Source: Planomicrobium sp. CPCC 101110 (GTDB lineage Bacteria; Bacillota; Bacilli; Bacillales_A; Planococcaceae). Taken from it: a DNA stretch of 64,000 bases. The notes beneath the pieces are model-generated. The model was not told where the DNA came from and searched no databases. It saw only the letters and a list, made by a program, of their open reading frames with translations. Made by a program: the position numbers and the translations under genes. This document shows positions 1 through 9,156 of this stretch, in pieces. Positions within the stretch are counted from its first letter, which is position 1, and each line of letters starts with the position of its first letter. The stretch is from the NCBI RefSeq assembly GCF_007859395.1, contig NZ_VOHD01000003.1, positions 414,945 to 478,944 on the forward strand, given 5' to 3'.

Positions 1-720
1 GGCCGGATACCGGTGCTGATGAATACGGCGGAACGGAATGGCAGGTACGAATGTGTGCTGCTGCCGATGACCGTCCGGCAGGAATATGAGAACGAATTGC
101 TTTTGGCAAAGCGCCAAGCCGAAAAAATCCATCGGGAAACAGCAGAAGCTTATACGAATCTTCAGGAGCTGTTGGAAGAGGTTGAAGGGAAGAAGCAGGA
201 ACTTGAAAAATTGAATGTCCAGTTGCAAGGGCTGACAATCACAGATCCACTCACAGGCCTGAAAAACCGGCGTTATTTGGATGAACAGCTGCCGCAATTG
301 ATGAGGCACTCTTTGGAGGCCGAAAAGCCGATGGCGCTGCTGGTAGTGGATATCGACCATTTTAAAAATGTGAATGATACATACGGGCATCCGGCGGGAG
401 ATTCAGTGCTTCAGGAATTGGCTTGGAAGCTTCAAGCCGTAACGCGGGACCAGGACACCGTCGCCCGTATGGGAGGAGAGGAATTTGTCATTGTCCTCCC
501 TGACATAGACACCAGCGGGGCATTGGAGATGGCTGAGAAAATTCGGGGGAATGTCGAGCACGGGGAATGGAAACATGTGAACATTACAGTCAGTATCGGC
601 GTTGCTGCATATGAAAGCGGCGATGACCCGGCTAGCTTGTTCTCAAAAGCGGATGAAGCGTTATACCATTCCAAAAATGCCGGGCGCAACCGTGTTACAG
701 CGCACGGGGTAACCCAATAA
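1..720 (+). CDS. GGDEF-domain diguanylate cyclase (5' end cut off)
   Basis: Would make cyclic di-GMP from two GTP. The frame is open to base 1, so the N-terminus lies outside the window; a GTG at 13 is only an internal codon. The first ~30 visible residues resemble the end of a PAS-type sensor domain, followed by a charged coiled coil (about residues 25-72, counted from base 13) and a GGDEF domain to the end. The active-site motif GGEEF (154-158) is intact, and an RxxD inhibitory site (RDQD, 145-148) sits exactly five residues upstream, so product inhibition by c-di-GMP is expected. The metal-site stretch VVDIDHFKNVND is present. The next gene, 74 bp on, is an RsbR-like stress sensor. Domain call is firm; the input signal is unknown because the sensor is cut. 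Confidence 0.93.
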   Translation, partial: GRIPVLMNTAERNGRYECVLLPMTVRQEYENELLLAKRQAEKIHRETAEAYTNLQELLEEVEGKKQELEKLNVQLQGLTITDPLTGLKNRRYLDEQLPQLMRHSLEAEKPMALLVVDIDHFKNVNDTYGHPAGDSVLQELAWKLQAVTRDQDTVARMGGEEFVIVLPDIDTSGALEMAEKIRGNVEHGEWKHVNITVSIGVAAYESGDDPASLFSKADEALYHSKNAGRNRVTAHGVTQ

Positions 721-794
721 AAGAGCAGGCTTGCTGGCAATTGCAGCCGGCCATAAAATGAAAATCAAAATGCGGAACCATTCAGGAGGATTAG

Positions 795-1634
795 ATGGAA
801 AGAGAAGTTGTTTTGTTGGGAGAACGGGTGGCACAGGATAAATATCTTCTTGCCGAGCTGATTCATGAAGAAGCGGTGAAAGACTTGGGCACGGCAGAGC
901 TGAAGAATAACGAGCAACTCATGGAGGTTGTCATTAAGACGAGAGCCGGCTTTATTGAATTATTGGGCAAATCAATGCAAAATTATTTGAAACAGGAAGC
1001 ATTTGACCAAATTTCGCAGTGGGGGGAAGCTACAGGCAAGTATTTTTTGGAGCAGGGGATGTCTCTGGAAAGTGCTCTGGCAGAAACCTCCGTTTACAGG
1101 AAACACATAGGGAAAGTGATCAAGACAGAAGCCTTGCACCGGAAAATGTCTGTCGAAAACATTTTTGAAGGAATGGAAGTTTTTCACTCGTTTCTGGATC
1201 ATGCGGTCAGTTCTTACAGCACAGCGTATATCAAAGCTTATCAGGAGAACTTGGCAGCAGCCCGGAAAGAATTTCTTGAATTGTCGGCGCCGGTTGTGCC
1301 ATTGAATGATTCTATTGCGGTTTTGCCGATAATCGGCGAACTTGATACGGACCGTGCAAGTTATATGCTTGAGAAAACATTGATGGCGGCGAGCCAGTTG
1401 CGGATCACTACGCTGATCATCGATTTGTCTGGCGTGGTAAAAGTCGATTCGATAGTGGCGCAGCAGATCATACAAATTGTTCAATCACTGAAGCTTGTGG
1501 GCGTACGCGCGATTTTGACAGGCATTCGTCCGGAAATCGCTTTGACGCTGACGCAATTGGGCGTGGACATCAACAGCCTAGATATTGGCGGAAGCTTGAA
1601 ACAGGCTGTCCAGAAGTTGAATGTTTCCCATTAA
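795..1634 (+). CDS. RsbR-family stressosome protein (N-terminal sensor plus STAS domain)
   Basis: 279 aa. The helical N-terminal part (1-160) fits the non-haem globin-like RsbR sensor fold, and residues ~165-279 form a STAS domain (LPIIGELDTDRA..., LIIDLSGVVKVDSIVAQQI). RsbR paralogues build the stressosome with RsbS and hold the RsbT kinase that starts the sigma-B cascade. A good AGGAGG lies 5 nt before the ATG. The first conserved acceptor region keeps Thr185, while the second, usually read as D-T-x-V-A, is D-S219-I-V-A, so the acceptor appears to be serine (inference from remembered family motifs). No rsbS or rsbT is adjacent, so it looks like a stand-alone RsbRB/RC/RD-type paralogue. Sigma-B-like promoters occur elsewhere in the window. 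Confidence 0.85.
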   Translation: MEREVVLLGERVAQDKYLLAELIHEEAVKDLGTAELKNNEQLMEVVIKTRAGFIELLGKSMQNYLKQEAFDQISQWGEATGKYFLEQGMSLESALAETSVYRKHIGKVIKTEALHRKMSVENIFEGMEVFHSFLDHAVSSYSTAYIKAYQENLAAARKEFLELSAPVVPLNDSIAVLPIIGELDTDRASYMLEKTLMAASQLRITTLIIDLSGVVKVDSIVAQQIIQIVQSLKLVGVRAILTGIRPEIALTLTQLGVDINSLDIGGSLKQAVQKLNVSH

Positions 1635-1636
1635 AG

Positions 1637-1668
1637 AAAAGCCGCTGAAGAAAACTTCAGCGGCTTTT
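1637..1668. terminator. Bidirectional terminator between rsbR-like gene and dapA
   Basis: A 14-bp perfect stem (AAAAGCCGCTGAAG / CTTCAGCGGCTTTT) with an AAAA loop, directly after the rsbR-like stop. The flanking A and T runs let it serve both strands, so it may also end dapA. Confidence 0.85.
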
Positions 1669-1678
1669 GACTTGTTCC

Positions 1679-1713
1679 GCAAAACCGATCCGCTTGCAGC
1701 GGAATGGTTTTGC
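1679..1713. repeat. Imperfect hairpin downstream of dapA
   Basis: 15-nt arms GCAAAACCGATCCGC and GCGGAATGGTTTTGC pair with two mismatches around a 5-nt loop. There is no U-tract on either side, so it is not a clear terminator; it may protect the 3' end of the dapA transcript. Confidence 0.4.
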
Positions 1714-1750
1714 AAATGGCTTTCCCGGCAGCTGCAACTATTCAAGAGGA

Positions 1751-2641
1751 TTATTTTGTAGTTGCATTCAATTTGTCGGCAGGCAAAACTTCTTTTAATG
1801 CTTCAGTTTGTTCAGCTGTCAACGGGATCATCGGCAAACGGACGCCGCCCACTGAAATGCCGGTCAAGTTTAACGCGGTTTTCACTGGTGTCGGGTTTGG
1901 AGCAGCAAACAGTGCTTTCATTAACGGCAACAGCTGGCGGTGAGCGGCTGCAGCGCTTTTTGTGTCGCCCTGGCTGAAGCTTGAAATCATCTCTTGCATT
2001 TCGTTTCCGATGACGTGCGAAGCGACAGAGACAATGCCTTGTCCGCCGATTGCGAGCACTGGCAGCGTTAAGCTGTCATCGCCGCTGTAAAGGGAAAATG
2101 TCTCCGGTGTCCCTTCGATGATTGCGGCCATGGCTTCCAAATCGCCGCTTGCTTCTTTCACTGAAACGATGTTGTCGATAGCCGCCAAGCGGATGATCAG
2201 CTCGACAGACATATTGACGACGCTGCGGCCTGGAATGTTATAAAGCATGACCGGCAGGGAGGTGGCTGCCGCAATCGCCTGGAAATGCTGGAACATGCCT
2301 TCTTGGGAAGGTTTGTTGTAATAGGGCGCTACAAGCATGATGCCGTCAACACCGGCTTCTTCCGCTTGCTTGGTCAGGGAGATCGAGGCGCGTGTATTGT
2401 TGGAGCCTGTTCCGGCAATAACCGGAATCCGTCCATTGACAGCGGCTACAACAAATTTGAACAATTCCACTTTTTCTTCCGTCGATAAAGCCGGTGATTC
2501 TCCAGTTGTGCCTGCAACGACCAATCCATCCGATCCATTGGCGATCAAATACTCTATCAATGCTTTTGCTGCTTGAAAATCAACTTCTCCGTTTGCGTCA
2601 AAAGGAGTTACCATCGCTGTTACTACTTGGCCAAAATTCAT
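1751..2641 (-). CDS. dapA: 4-hydroxy-tetrahydrodipicolinate synthase
   Basis: 296 aa, full family length. Condenses pyruvate with aspartate semialdehyde, the first step specific to lysine and diaminopimelate synthesis, in the cytoplasm. The (beta/alpha)8 aldolase motifs are all visible: VAGTTGES (42-49) for the pyruvate carboxylate, YNIPGR with Tyr134, and the Schiff-base Lys162 in VSVKEASGD. The start is the ATG at 2641 behind a GGGTGTGAG-like site. It stands alone here, although Bacillus often keeps dapA with asd and dapG. A minus-strand terminator (2703-2736) isolates it from the small ORF upstream. No operator is evident. Confidence 0.97.
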   Translation of the reverse strand: MNFGQVVTAMVTPFDANGEVDFQAAKALIEYLIANGSDGLVVAGTTGESPALSTEEKVELFKFVVAAVNGRIPVIAGTGSNNTRASISLTKQAEEAGVDGIMLVAPYYNKPSQEGMFQHFQAIAAATSLPVMLYNIPGRSVVNMSVELIIRLAAIDNIVSVKEASGDLEAMAAIIEGTPETFSLYSGDDSLTLPVLAIGGQGIVSVASHVIGNEMQEMISSFSQGDTKSAAAAHRQLLPLMKALFAAPNPTPVKTALNLTGISVGGVRLPMIPLTAEQTEALKEVLPADKLNATTK

Positions 2642-2702
2642 AAGCTCACACCCTTATCATTTTTTTAATATCTATTCCTGAGGTGTTGGGCAGCTGTAGA
2701 TA

Positions 2703-2736
2703 AACAAAAAAGCACCAACGAGGGTCTCGTTGGTGC
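2703..2736 (-). terminator. Rho-independent terminator (minus strand)
   Basis: An 11-bp perfect stem (GCACCAACGAG / CTCGTTGGTGC) with a 3-nt loop. Read on the minus strand it is followed by TTTTTTG. It lies 12 bp after the stop of the small ORF at 2751-2945, which suggests that ORF is transcribed. Confidence 0.85.
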
Positions 2737-2750
2737 AGTAGAAACAATGT

Positions 2751-2945
2751 TTACCGATCGTTTCTGTGCGTCAGATAGCCCTCCATATAGTTTCCTATAT
2801 GACAGTCCGGCATTTGTTCAATGCAGAACCAGCGGTAAAGAGCATGAGCTTCTTGCCGCTTCGGCAAATCCCCCTTTCCACAAACGTCACCGGACCTCAT
2901 GCTCCTCTGTTTGTATACTGATGGTTTTTGCACCTCTATCCTCAC
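2751..2945 (-). CDS. Small cysteine-containing hypothetical protein (tentative)
   Basis: Open frame of up to 64 aa ending 15 bp before a good minus-strand terminator. The C-terminal 38 residues (...ALYRWFCIEQMPDCHIGNYMEG) look protein-like, with C-x5-C and aromatic residues that recall small zinc-binding proteins, but I do not recognise the family. The start is uncertain: the GTG at 2945 has no clear ribosome binding site, the ATG at 2900 has AGAGGAG placed too close (about 1 nt), and a TTG after GGAAAGGGGG would leave about 38 aa. The terminator just downstream and the lack of another gene here are the main support. It could be non-coding. Confidence 0.35.
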   Translation of the reverse strand: MRIEVQKPSVYKQRSMRSGDVCGKGDLPKRQEAHALYRWFCIEQMPDCHIGNYMEGYLTHRNDR

Positions 2946-3054
2946 TTCAAATGAATGAAGCAGGAAATATTGAATTAGCTAGACTTTAACAAAAATCTCT
3001 TTTAAATGCAAGAGAAATCGGGTATTGTTTTGCCGAAAAGCGAGGTGGAAAGCG

Positions 3055-3675
3055 ATGAAAGAAAGGGATTATGACAAACGGTTGGATGTAAAAACAGAAG
3101 GCAACCAGAGCGGATTCAACGATTCTCCGCATTTTCACCGCTATGAGCCGACCCCTTACGCTTTGCTTGAGCGGCTATTCGCTCAATATAAACTTGAGGC
3201 AGGGGATCGGCTGGTCGACTTCGGCTGCGGGAAAGGAAGGTTGAATTTTTATGTCCACCATTTGTTTGGCATTGAAACTGCCGGAGTTGAACTGAATCCA
3301 ATCTTCTTCAACGAAGCATTGGAAAATCAGGAGCAGTATGCCAAAAAGAGAAAAGACGCCAGCGGCAAAATCCGGTTCTATTGCTGTCCGGCTCAGGAAT
3401 ATGAGATTAGCCGAAAGGACAACCGCTTTTATTTTTTCAACCCATTTTCCGTCCAGGTTTTCATGTCTGTCATTGCCAATATCCTGCGCTCGGTTGAAGT
3501 GGCGGGGCGTGAAGTGGAAGTGCTGCTGTTTTTTCCGTCAGACGACTATATCGACTTTCTCGAACGCCGGACTTCTTTTGAATTGAAAGAGGAAATCGTG
3601 TTGCCGGGGGCACAAAAAGATCCGCGGGAGCGCTTTTTAGTTTACCGTCTTTCAGGAAGCGGATTAGAAACCTGA
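3055..3675 (+). CDS. Class I SAM-dependent methyltransferase
   Basis: 206 aa from the ATG at 3055, which follows GAGGTGG; an upstream TTG at 3025 in the same frame lacks a site. The Rossmann-type motif I (LVDFGCGKGRLNF), an acidic end to strand 2 (GVELNPIFF) and a motif IV-like FFNPF are present, so it binds SAM and probably methylates a small molecule or protein. Substrate unknown. The N-terminal 40 residues are charged and carry HFHRYEPTPYALLERL, a helix typical of the cap region. It is followed 53 bp later by a zinc metallopeptidase on the same strand. The fold is firm; no specific gene name is justified. Confidence 0.82.
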   Translation: MKERDYDKRLDVKTEGNQSGFNDSPHFHRYEPTPYALLERLFAQYKLEAGDRLVDFGCGKGRLNFYVHHLFGIETAGVELNPIFFNEALENQEQYAKKRKDASGKIRFYCCPAQEYEISRKDNRFYFFNPFSVQVFMSVIANILRSVEVAGREVEVLLFFPSDDYIDFLERRTSFELKEEIVLPGAQKDPRERFLVYRLSGSGLET

Positions 3676-3728
3676 AGGATTTGGGTATAGGCAAATACAG
3701 CGTGAAATGAAGAAAGCGGGGAGATCTT

Positions 3729-4574
3729 ATGAAATGGCAAGGCAGAAGGGCGAGCAGGAATGTGGAGGACAGGCGCGGAAGGGGCGGTGGCGGCAAGCTT
3801 GTCGGCGGCGGGCTTGGCGGGTTGGTGATCGTTTTGATCGTAGCGCTTATGGGCGGCGATCCGACAGCAGTTTTAAATGAATTGAACGGTGCCGGTTCCG
3901 CTTCGGTCGAGCCATATGTTGAAACGGCGGAAGACCAGGAGCGGGCAGAGTTCGTGTCGGTTGTGCTGGCGGATACCGAACAGATCTGGTCGCAAGTTTT
4001 TGCGGAGGAAGGCATGGAATACGTCGAGCCGACCCTGGTCTTGTTCACGGGCAGCGTCGAGTCAGCATGCGGAACTGCGGGAGCTTCTGTCGGGCCATTC
4101 TATTGTCCGGGCGACCAGAAACTGTATATCGATTTGAGTTTTTATGACGAGCTGCAGCAGCAGTTTCAGGCACCTGGAGATTTTGCTATGGCGTACGTCA
4201 TTGCCCATGAAGTCGGCCACCATGTGCAGAACTTGCTTGGAGTGATGGAGGAAGTCCAACCGCTTCGCAACCAGCTCAGCGAAGAAGAATATAACAAGCT
4301 GCAGGTCCGGCTTGAACTGCAGGCGGATTATTTGTCCGGCGTCTGGGCACACCATGCGGAAGACATGGGGCTGCTGGAAGCAGGCGACCTGGAAGAGGCG
4401 TTGACGGCGGCAAGCGCAGTCGGCGATGATACTATCCAGCAGCGGGCGCGCGGCTATGTGGTGCCGGAAAGTTTTACCCATGGCACGAGCGAGCAGCGAA
4501 AAAAATGGTTTTACCGCGGTTTTGAGGCCGGCAACTTAAAAGAAGGCGATACGTTCAATGCGAAGGACTTGTGA
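3729..4574 (+). CDS. Membrane-anchored neutral zinc metallopeptidase (YpfJ family)
   Basis: 281 aa. After a basic, glycine-rich N-terminus there is one transmembrane helix (about 27-42), then an extracytoplasmic domain with the zinc motif HEVGHH (160-165) and a downstream glutamate-rich segment (LELQADYLSGVWAHH) that supplies the third ligand. Two cysteines (114 and 126) may form a disulphide. This is the putative neutral zinc metallopeptidase family (PF04228), whose substrates are largely unknown. GGGGAG precedes the ATG by a normal distance. It sits between a methyltransferase and a TraB-family protein, all on the plus strand, with gaps suggesting separate or loosely coupled transcription. 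Confidence 0.92.
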   Translation: MKWQGRRASRNVEDRRGRGGGGKLVGGGLGGLVIVLIVALMGGDPTAVLNELNGAGSASVEPYVETAEDQERAEFVSVVLADTEQIWSQVFAEEGMEYVEPTLVLFTGSVESACGTAGASVGPFYCPGDQKLYIDLSFYDELQQQFQAPGDFAMAYVIAHEVGHHVQNLLGVMEEVQPLRNQLSEEEYNKLQVRLELQADYLSGVWAHHAEDMGLLEAGDLEEALTAASAVGDDTIQQRARGYVVPESFTHGTSEQRKKWFYRGFEAGNLKEGDTFNAKDL

Positions 4575-4707
4575 CGGAATAGTTGCTGGAAATCAGGAAA
4601 CCGAGGGCGGAGCATTGATATTTCGGCCATTGTGATTCATTATAAGAATAGACAGTCTTTTCGTGCTTGGCGCGGGAAGAAATACATTTCTGTAAAGGAA
4701 GTTCACT

Positions 4708-5874
4708 ATGGCTGAAGAAAATATCACGCGTATACAACTAGGCGAAAAAGAACTGATTTTGATCGGAACTGCGCATGTATCCAAACAAAGTGCGGAGCAA
4801 GTCAAACAGGTTATTGAAGCGGAGCGGCCAGACTCGGTATGCATCGAGCTGGATGCCCAGCGCTACCAATCCGTAACAGAAAACAGCAAGTGGAAAGAAA
4901 TGGATATTTTTAAGGTGATCAAAGAGAAAAAAGCTAGCTTGCTGCTGATGAACCTGGCAATTTCATCGTTCCAGAACCGGCTGGCCGACCAGTTCGGCAT
5001 CAAGCCTGGACAGGAAATGATCCAAGGCATTGAGTCGGCAAAAGAAACCGGCGCCAACCTGGTTCTTGCTGACCGCAATATCCAAATCACGTTTTCCCGT
5101 ATTTGGGGCAACATCGGCTTGATGGGGAAAGCCCAGCTATTGACGTCGGTGTTCTTCAGCATCTTCAACAAAGAAACGATTTCGGAAGAAGATTTGGAGA
5201 AGATGAAATCGCAGGATACGTTGAATGCAGTGTTGGATGATTTCACTAAAGCATTTCCTAAGCTGAAAACGCCATTGATCGATGAACGCGACCAGTACCT
5301 GGCGCAGAAGATCAAAGAAGCGCCGGGCAGGAAAGTTGTAGCGGTACTCGGTGCGGCGCACGTGCCGGGCATTACGAAGGAAGTCCATCGCGACCATGAT
5401 TTGGAGGCGCTCAACAAACGGCCGGCAAAATCCAAATGGCCGAAAATTCTTGGCTGGGCACTGCCGGTTCTGCTGGTGGCGATCATCGCCTATACGTTTT
5501 ACTTGAATCCGGCGGCAGGCATCGACCAGACAATAAGCTGGATCCTTTGGACAGCAACGCTTGGCGCGATTGGCGCGGCTGTGGCATTTGGCCATCCGCT
5601 TGCAATTTTAACGGCTTTTGTCGGCGGTCCGGTAGGGGCGCTGCATCCCTTGCTTGCCGCAGGCTGGTTTTCCGGTCTTGCGCAAGCGTATATCCGCCGT
5701 CCGAATGTCGGCGATTTTGAAACTCTGTCGAGGGATGTCTTTACCGTAAAAGGGTTCTGGGACAACAAGGTCACCCGTGTTCTATTGGTGGTCGTTTTGA
5801 CCAATCTCGGGACTGCAGCAGGCAATATTATCGGCGGCGCGGATGTTATCCGGCTGTTTCTGAAAAATCTATAA
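4708..5874 (+). CDS. TraB/PrgY-family protein with C-terminal membrane domain
   Basis: 388 aa. The N-terminal ~235 residues form the TraB (GumN/Tiki-like) domain with the two hallmark motifs GTAHVS (20-25) and GAAHVPGI (near 220), and a conserved acidic stretch around VCIELD. The C-terminal third has three or four hydrophobic segments (LGWALPVLLVAIIAYTFYL..., ISWILWTATLGAIGAAVAFG, RVLLVVVLTNLGTAAGNIIGG). Family members are linked to pheromone shutdown in enterococci and to metal-dependent proteolysis in Tiki proteins; the role in Bacillales is unknown. AAGGAAG precedes the ATG. A terminator follows at once, so it ends its transcript. Confidence 0.9.
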   Translation: MAEENITRIQLGEKELILIGTAHVSKQSAEQVKQVIEAERPDSVCIELDAQRYQSVTENSKWKEMDIFKVIKEKKASLLLMNLAISSFQNRLADQFGIKPGQEMIQGIESAKETGANLVLADRNIQITFSRIWGNIGLMGKAQLLTSVFFSIFNKETISEEDLEKMKSQDTLNAVLDDFTKAFPKLKTPLIDERDQYLAQKIKEAPGRKVVAVLGAAHVPGITKEVHRDHDLEALNKRPAKSKWPKILGWALPVLLVAIIAYTFYLNPAAGIDQTISWILWTATLGAIGAAVAFGHPLAILTAFVGGPVGALHPLLAAGWFSGLAQAYIRRPNVGDFETLSRDVFTVKGFWDNKVTRVLLVVVLTNLGTAAGNIIGGADVIRLFLKNL

Positions 5875-5888
5875 TGGCTAGTCAGCCG

Positions 5889-5925
5889 GAACCGGACGGG
5901 AAAATTCCCGCCCGGTTTTTCTTTT
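5889..5925 (+). terminator. Terminator after the TraB-family gene
   Basis: AACCGGACGGG pairs with CCCGCCCGGTT (one mismatch) around an AAAATT loop, followed by TTTTTCTTTT. Confidence 0.8.
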
Positions 5926-5993
5926 GGACATGATAGTTCACTCTGGAAGTGGGTATAGCAGAAATAAGAATATGAACACGGGGGGCGCAACAA

Positions 5994-6239
5994 ATGGGTC
6001 TTTTCTTGGCGGGAATCGTACTCTGGTCGCTGGTCATTTTATCGGTCGTGCTTCTGGTCGTTGGGATTTGGAAAAAATCGTGGCAGCTGCTTGCCTGGAG
6101 CGGAGCCGCGATGCTGCTGCCCAGTTTGCTGATATTCATGGGAGATGATGGGATTTGGTTCAAGCTGGCCATTTTACCGCCAATTTTAGTGTTTACAGGC
6201 GCCTATTACATCAAGCATAAGATGAAACACACTTTTTAG
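5994..6239 (+). CDS. Small two-to-three-helix membrane protein
   Basis: 81 aa with hydrophobic segments at about 3-24, 31-49 and 57-72 and a basic C-terminus (KHKMKHTF), consistent with a small integral membrane protein. GGGGGGC lies a suitable distance before the ATG. It has no family I recognise. It lies between a terminated TraB-family gene and an efflux pump that starts 78 bp downstream, so it may be cotranscribed with the pump. Function unknown; coding status rests on the ribosome binding site, the protein-like hydrophobic pattern and the absence of a competing frame. Confidence 0.7.
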   Translation: MGLFLAGIVLWSLVILSVVLLVVGIWKKSWQLLAWSGAAMLLPSLLIFMGDDGIWFKLAILPPILVFTGAYYIKHKMKHTF

Positions 6240-6317
6240 GGAACAATCCTGAGCGGAACAGAAATTCCATGGCGATGCTGCTTTCAGGGTCTCTAGGCTG
6301 ACGAGGTGATGGCTGTA

Positions 6318-7730
6318 GTGGAAAGGCAACCGGCTTTAGCGGAACCGGATTTTAAAAAAGTGCCTTTTTTGGCTGTTTTAATGGCAGGGGTGTTTGTCGC
6401 TATTTTGAACCAGACTCTCCTTGCGACTGCCTTGCCGCACATTATGGAAGACTTGAAGATCAACGCAAATACTGCGCAGTGGCTGACGACCGTCTTTATG
6501 CTGGTCAATGGGGTCATGATTCCAGTCACTGCTTTTTTGATTGGAAAGTTTTCAACGAGGCGGCTGTTTCTGACTGCAATGGGCTTGTTTGCTGCCGGAA
6601 CGATCATTTGTGCATTTGCTCCTGGCTTTTCGCTGTTGATAGTCGGCAGAATCATTCAAGCATCCGGAGCAGGCATTATGATGCCGCTGACCCAGACAAT
6701 TTTCTTTGTGGTTTTTCCAGTTGAAAAACGCGGACAGGCGATGGGGTTATTCGGTCTAGTGATTGCATTCGCCCCCGCCATTGGACCGGCTTTGTCCGGA
6801 TGGATTGTCGGGGAATATCCATGGCGGGCACTGTTCTATATTATTATTCCGATTGCAGTAATCGATTTTATTTTGGCGGTTTTCTTACTGAGAAATGTGA
6901 CGAAGCGGACATTTCCAACGCTTGATGTGCCATCGGTCATTCTGTCGACCCTCGGCTTCGGCGGTATTTTGTACGGCTGTTCAAGTGCGGGCAACCACGG
7001 GTGGGGAAGTGCCGAGGTCCTGAGCTCGATTGTTGTCGGCGTCATTTCATTGATTTTGTTTATCCGACGCCAATTCCGTTTGAAGGAGCCGCTCCTTGAA
7101 TTCAAAGTATTCACTTACGGGATTTTTACACTGTCGACAATCTTAAGCGTTATTGTTTTCATTTCCATGATCGGCAGTGCGACTATATTGCCGATCTATA
7201 TGCAGAATATGCATGGTTTTACTGCGCTTGAATCCGGCTTGATGTTATTGCCAGGAGCCATTTTGATGGGCTTGATGAATCCGGTCAGCGGCAAGATTTT
7301 CGATGCCGTCGGAGGCAAGTGGCTGGCCATTTCCGGCTTGTCAATTGTGACCATAACGACATTCCAGTTCTCGGTGTTGACAACGGATACGACCTTTGCT
7401 TATTTGACAACTGTAAACGCCTTGCGGATGGCGGGTGTCGCCATGGTCATGATGCCGGTGACGACAGCAGGGCTCAATCAGTTGCCGGAACGGCTGATTC
7501 CGCATGGCACAGCCATGAGCAATACGATGAGGCAAGTATCAGGTTCAATCGGAACAGCTTTGCTAGTTACGATCATGACAAGCACTGCATTGGATCCGGA
7601 ACAATACGGGGCGGATGGTCTAGTGCGCGGGGTGAATATTTCGTTTGTCGCAGCGGGCGTGCTGAGCGGGATTGGGGTAGTGATGGCCTTTTTTCTTAAA
7701 CGGGCGGTGCCGGAGGAAGAAAAAAATTGA
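6318..7730 (+). CDS. DHA2-type MFS multidrug efflux transporter (EmrB/LmrB-like)
   Basis: About 470 aa with 14 predicted helices, the DHA2 size. It shows the first-helix signature LNQTLLATALPHI, the motif A-like loop GKFSTRRLF and the antiporter motif C region (GLVIAFAPAIGPALSGWIV). Such pumps export lincosamides, dyes or bile-like compounds using the proton gradient; the substrate here is unknown. The start is best placed at GTG 6318, seven bases after GAGGTGAT (6303-6310); the GTG at 6306 and ATG at 6309 overlap that site. No TetR regulator is adjacent. Family certain, substrate not. Confidence 0.92.
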   Translation: MERQPALAEPDFKKVPFLAVLMAGVFVAILNQTLLATALPHIMEDLKINANTAQWLTTVFMLVNGVMIPVTAFLIGKFSTRRLFLTAMGLFAAGTIICAFAPGFSLLIVGRIIQASGAGIMMPLTQTIFFVVFPVEKRGQAMGLFGLVIAFAPAIGPALSGWIVGEYPWRALFYIIIPIAVIDFILAVFLLRNVTKRTFPTLDVPSVILSTLGFGGILYGCSSAGNHGWGSAEVLSSIVVGVISLILFIRRQFRLKEPLLEFKVFTYGIFTLSTILSVIVFISMIGSATILPIYMQNMHGFTALESGLMLLPGAILMGLMNPVSGKIFDAVGGKWLAISGLSIVTITTFQFSVLTTDTTFAYLTTVNALRMAGVAMVMMPVTTAGLNQLPERLIPHGTAMSNTMRQVSGSIGTALLVTIMTSTALDPEQYGADGLVRGVNISFVAAGVLSGIGVVMAFFLKRAVPEEEKN

Positions 7731-7932
7731 TGTTATCCATTCCCGCAAAAAAGGGCGCCATTCAAAGGGAATCATTCAAGTGGCGGCGAGTCTTTTCAAG
7801 AAGGCTGGTTTTTTGTCACAACCTGTCCATTTACTTCTGTTGTTTTCTTTGGTAAGATGTCTGACGACTGAAAATATAGGCTTGGAATTGCCTTAATATT
7901 CTAAGCAGGAAATAAACTAATGAGGTGAAGCT

Positions 7933-9144
7933 GTGAATTTATTGTGGGGGTTACTCGGCATAGTCGTTGTTTTAGGCATTGCCTTCTTATTGTCCGGAGC
8001 TAAAAAGTCCATCAAGCCACGAACCATCCTTGGCGGTTTGGCCATCCAAATCACATTCGCGTTTATGGTGCTTGAATGGGATTTAGGAAGAAGAGCATTG
8101 TTGGGACTGTCCAACCTTGTGCAGAACGTGATCAATTACGCAGGGGAAGGGATCAGTTTCGTATTCGGCCCGGCGGCTGATACGGCAAACTTCGGTTTCG
8201 TATTCGCGTTCCAAGTATTGACGATCATCATCTTCTTCTCTTCTTTGATTTCTGTTCTTTATTACCTTGGCATTATGCAAGTCATCATTAAAATTTTGGG
8301 AGGCGCGCTGTCAAAACTTCTTGGAACCAGTAAAGCGGAGTCCATTTCGGCTGCAGCGAACATTTTCGTCGGCCAGACGGAAGCTCCGCTTGTTGTGCGC
8401 CCATTCATTGCAGGAATGACAAAATCCGAATTGTTTGCCATCATGACAGGCGGTTTGGCTTCGGTGGCCGGTTCGACATTGGCCGGGTACGCGCTTCTTG
8501 GCGTTCCGCTTGAGTATTTGCTGGCTGCAAGCTTCATGGCGGCTCCGGCCGGTTTGATCATGGCTAAAATAATGATGCCGGAAACCGAGAAAGTGGAAGA
8601 GAAAGACTTTATTATGGAAAAAGACAAAACCTCGGTCAACGTAGTGGATGCTGCGGCACGCGGCGCGGCTGATGGCCTGCAGCTGGCTTTGAATGTAGGA
8701 GCCATGCTATTGGCGTTCATCGCATTGATTGCGTTATTGAACGGAATGCTTGGAGGAATCGGCAGCTGGTTCGGCGCGGAAAATCTGACAATCCAAAGCA
8801 TCCTTGGCATCATCTTTTCACCGCTTGCCTTTGCAATCGGAGTGCCTTGGGCGGAAGCTGTCCAAGCCGGAAGCTTTATCGGCCAAAAATTGGTGCTCAA
8901 CGAATTTGTTGCATACACAGCATTTGCACCTGAAATCGCTAACCTGTCACCTAAAACGGTTATCGTCGTCAGCTTTGCCCTTTGCGGTTTCGCAAACTTA
9001 AGCTCACTGGCAATCCTGCTTGGCGGCCTTGGCGCAATGGCGCCGACCCGCCGTCCGGACATCGCACGCCTGGGCCTTCGGGCTGTCGCGGCGGGTATGC
9101 TTGCTTCACTGTTAAGCGCGGCAATTGCCGGCATGTTCATCTGA
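7933..9144 (+). CDS. nupC: NupC-type concentrative nucleoside transporter
   Basis: 403 aa, full CNT length. Imports nucleosides with protons or sodium. The family signatures are present: the gate helix with [42 protein letters not shown] and the second half-site near [26 protein letters not shown]. The start is GTG 7933 with GAGGTGA 4 nt upstream. The 202 bp upstream hold no clear operator. A strong terminator follows, and the next gene is a purine base permease under its own promoter, so the pair supplies nucleosides and bases for salvage. Confidence 0.94.
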   Translation: MNLLWGLLGIVVVLGIAFLLSGAKKSIKPRTILGGLAIQITFAFMVLEWDLGRRALLGLSNLVQNVINYAGEGISFVFGPAADTANFGFVFAFQVLTIIIFFSSLISVLYYLGIMQVIIKILGGALSKLLGTSKAESISAAANIFVGQTEAPLVVRPFIAGMTKSELFAIMTGGLASVAGSTLAGYALLGVPLEYLLAASFMAAPAGLIMAKIMMPETEKVEEKDFIMEKDKTSVNVVDAAARGAADGLQLALNVGAMLLAFIALIALLNGMLGGIGSWFGAENLTIQSILGIIFSPLAFAIGVPWAEAVQAGSFIGQKLVLNEFVAYTAFAPEIANLSPKTVIVVSFALCGFANLSSLAILLGGLGAMAPTRRPDIARLGLRAVAAGMLASLLSAAIAGMFI

Positions 9145-9156
9145 TTCAATAAAATC

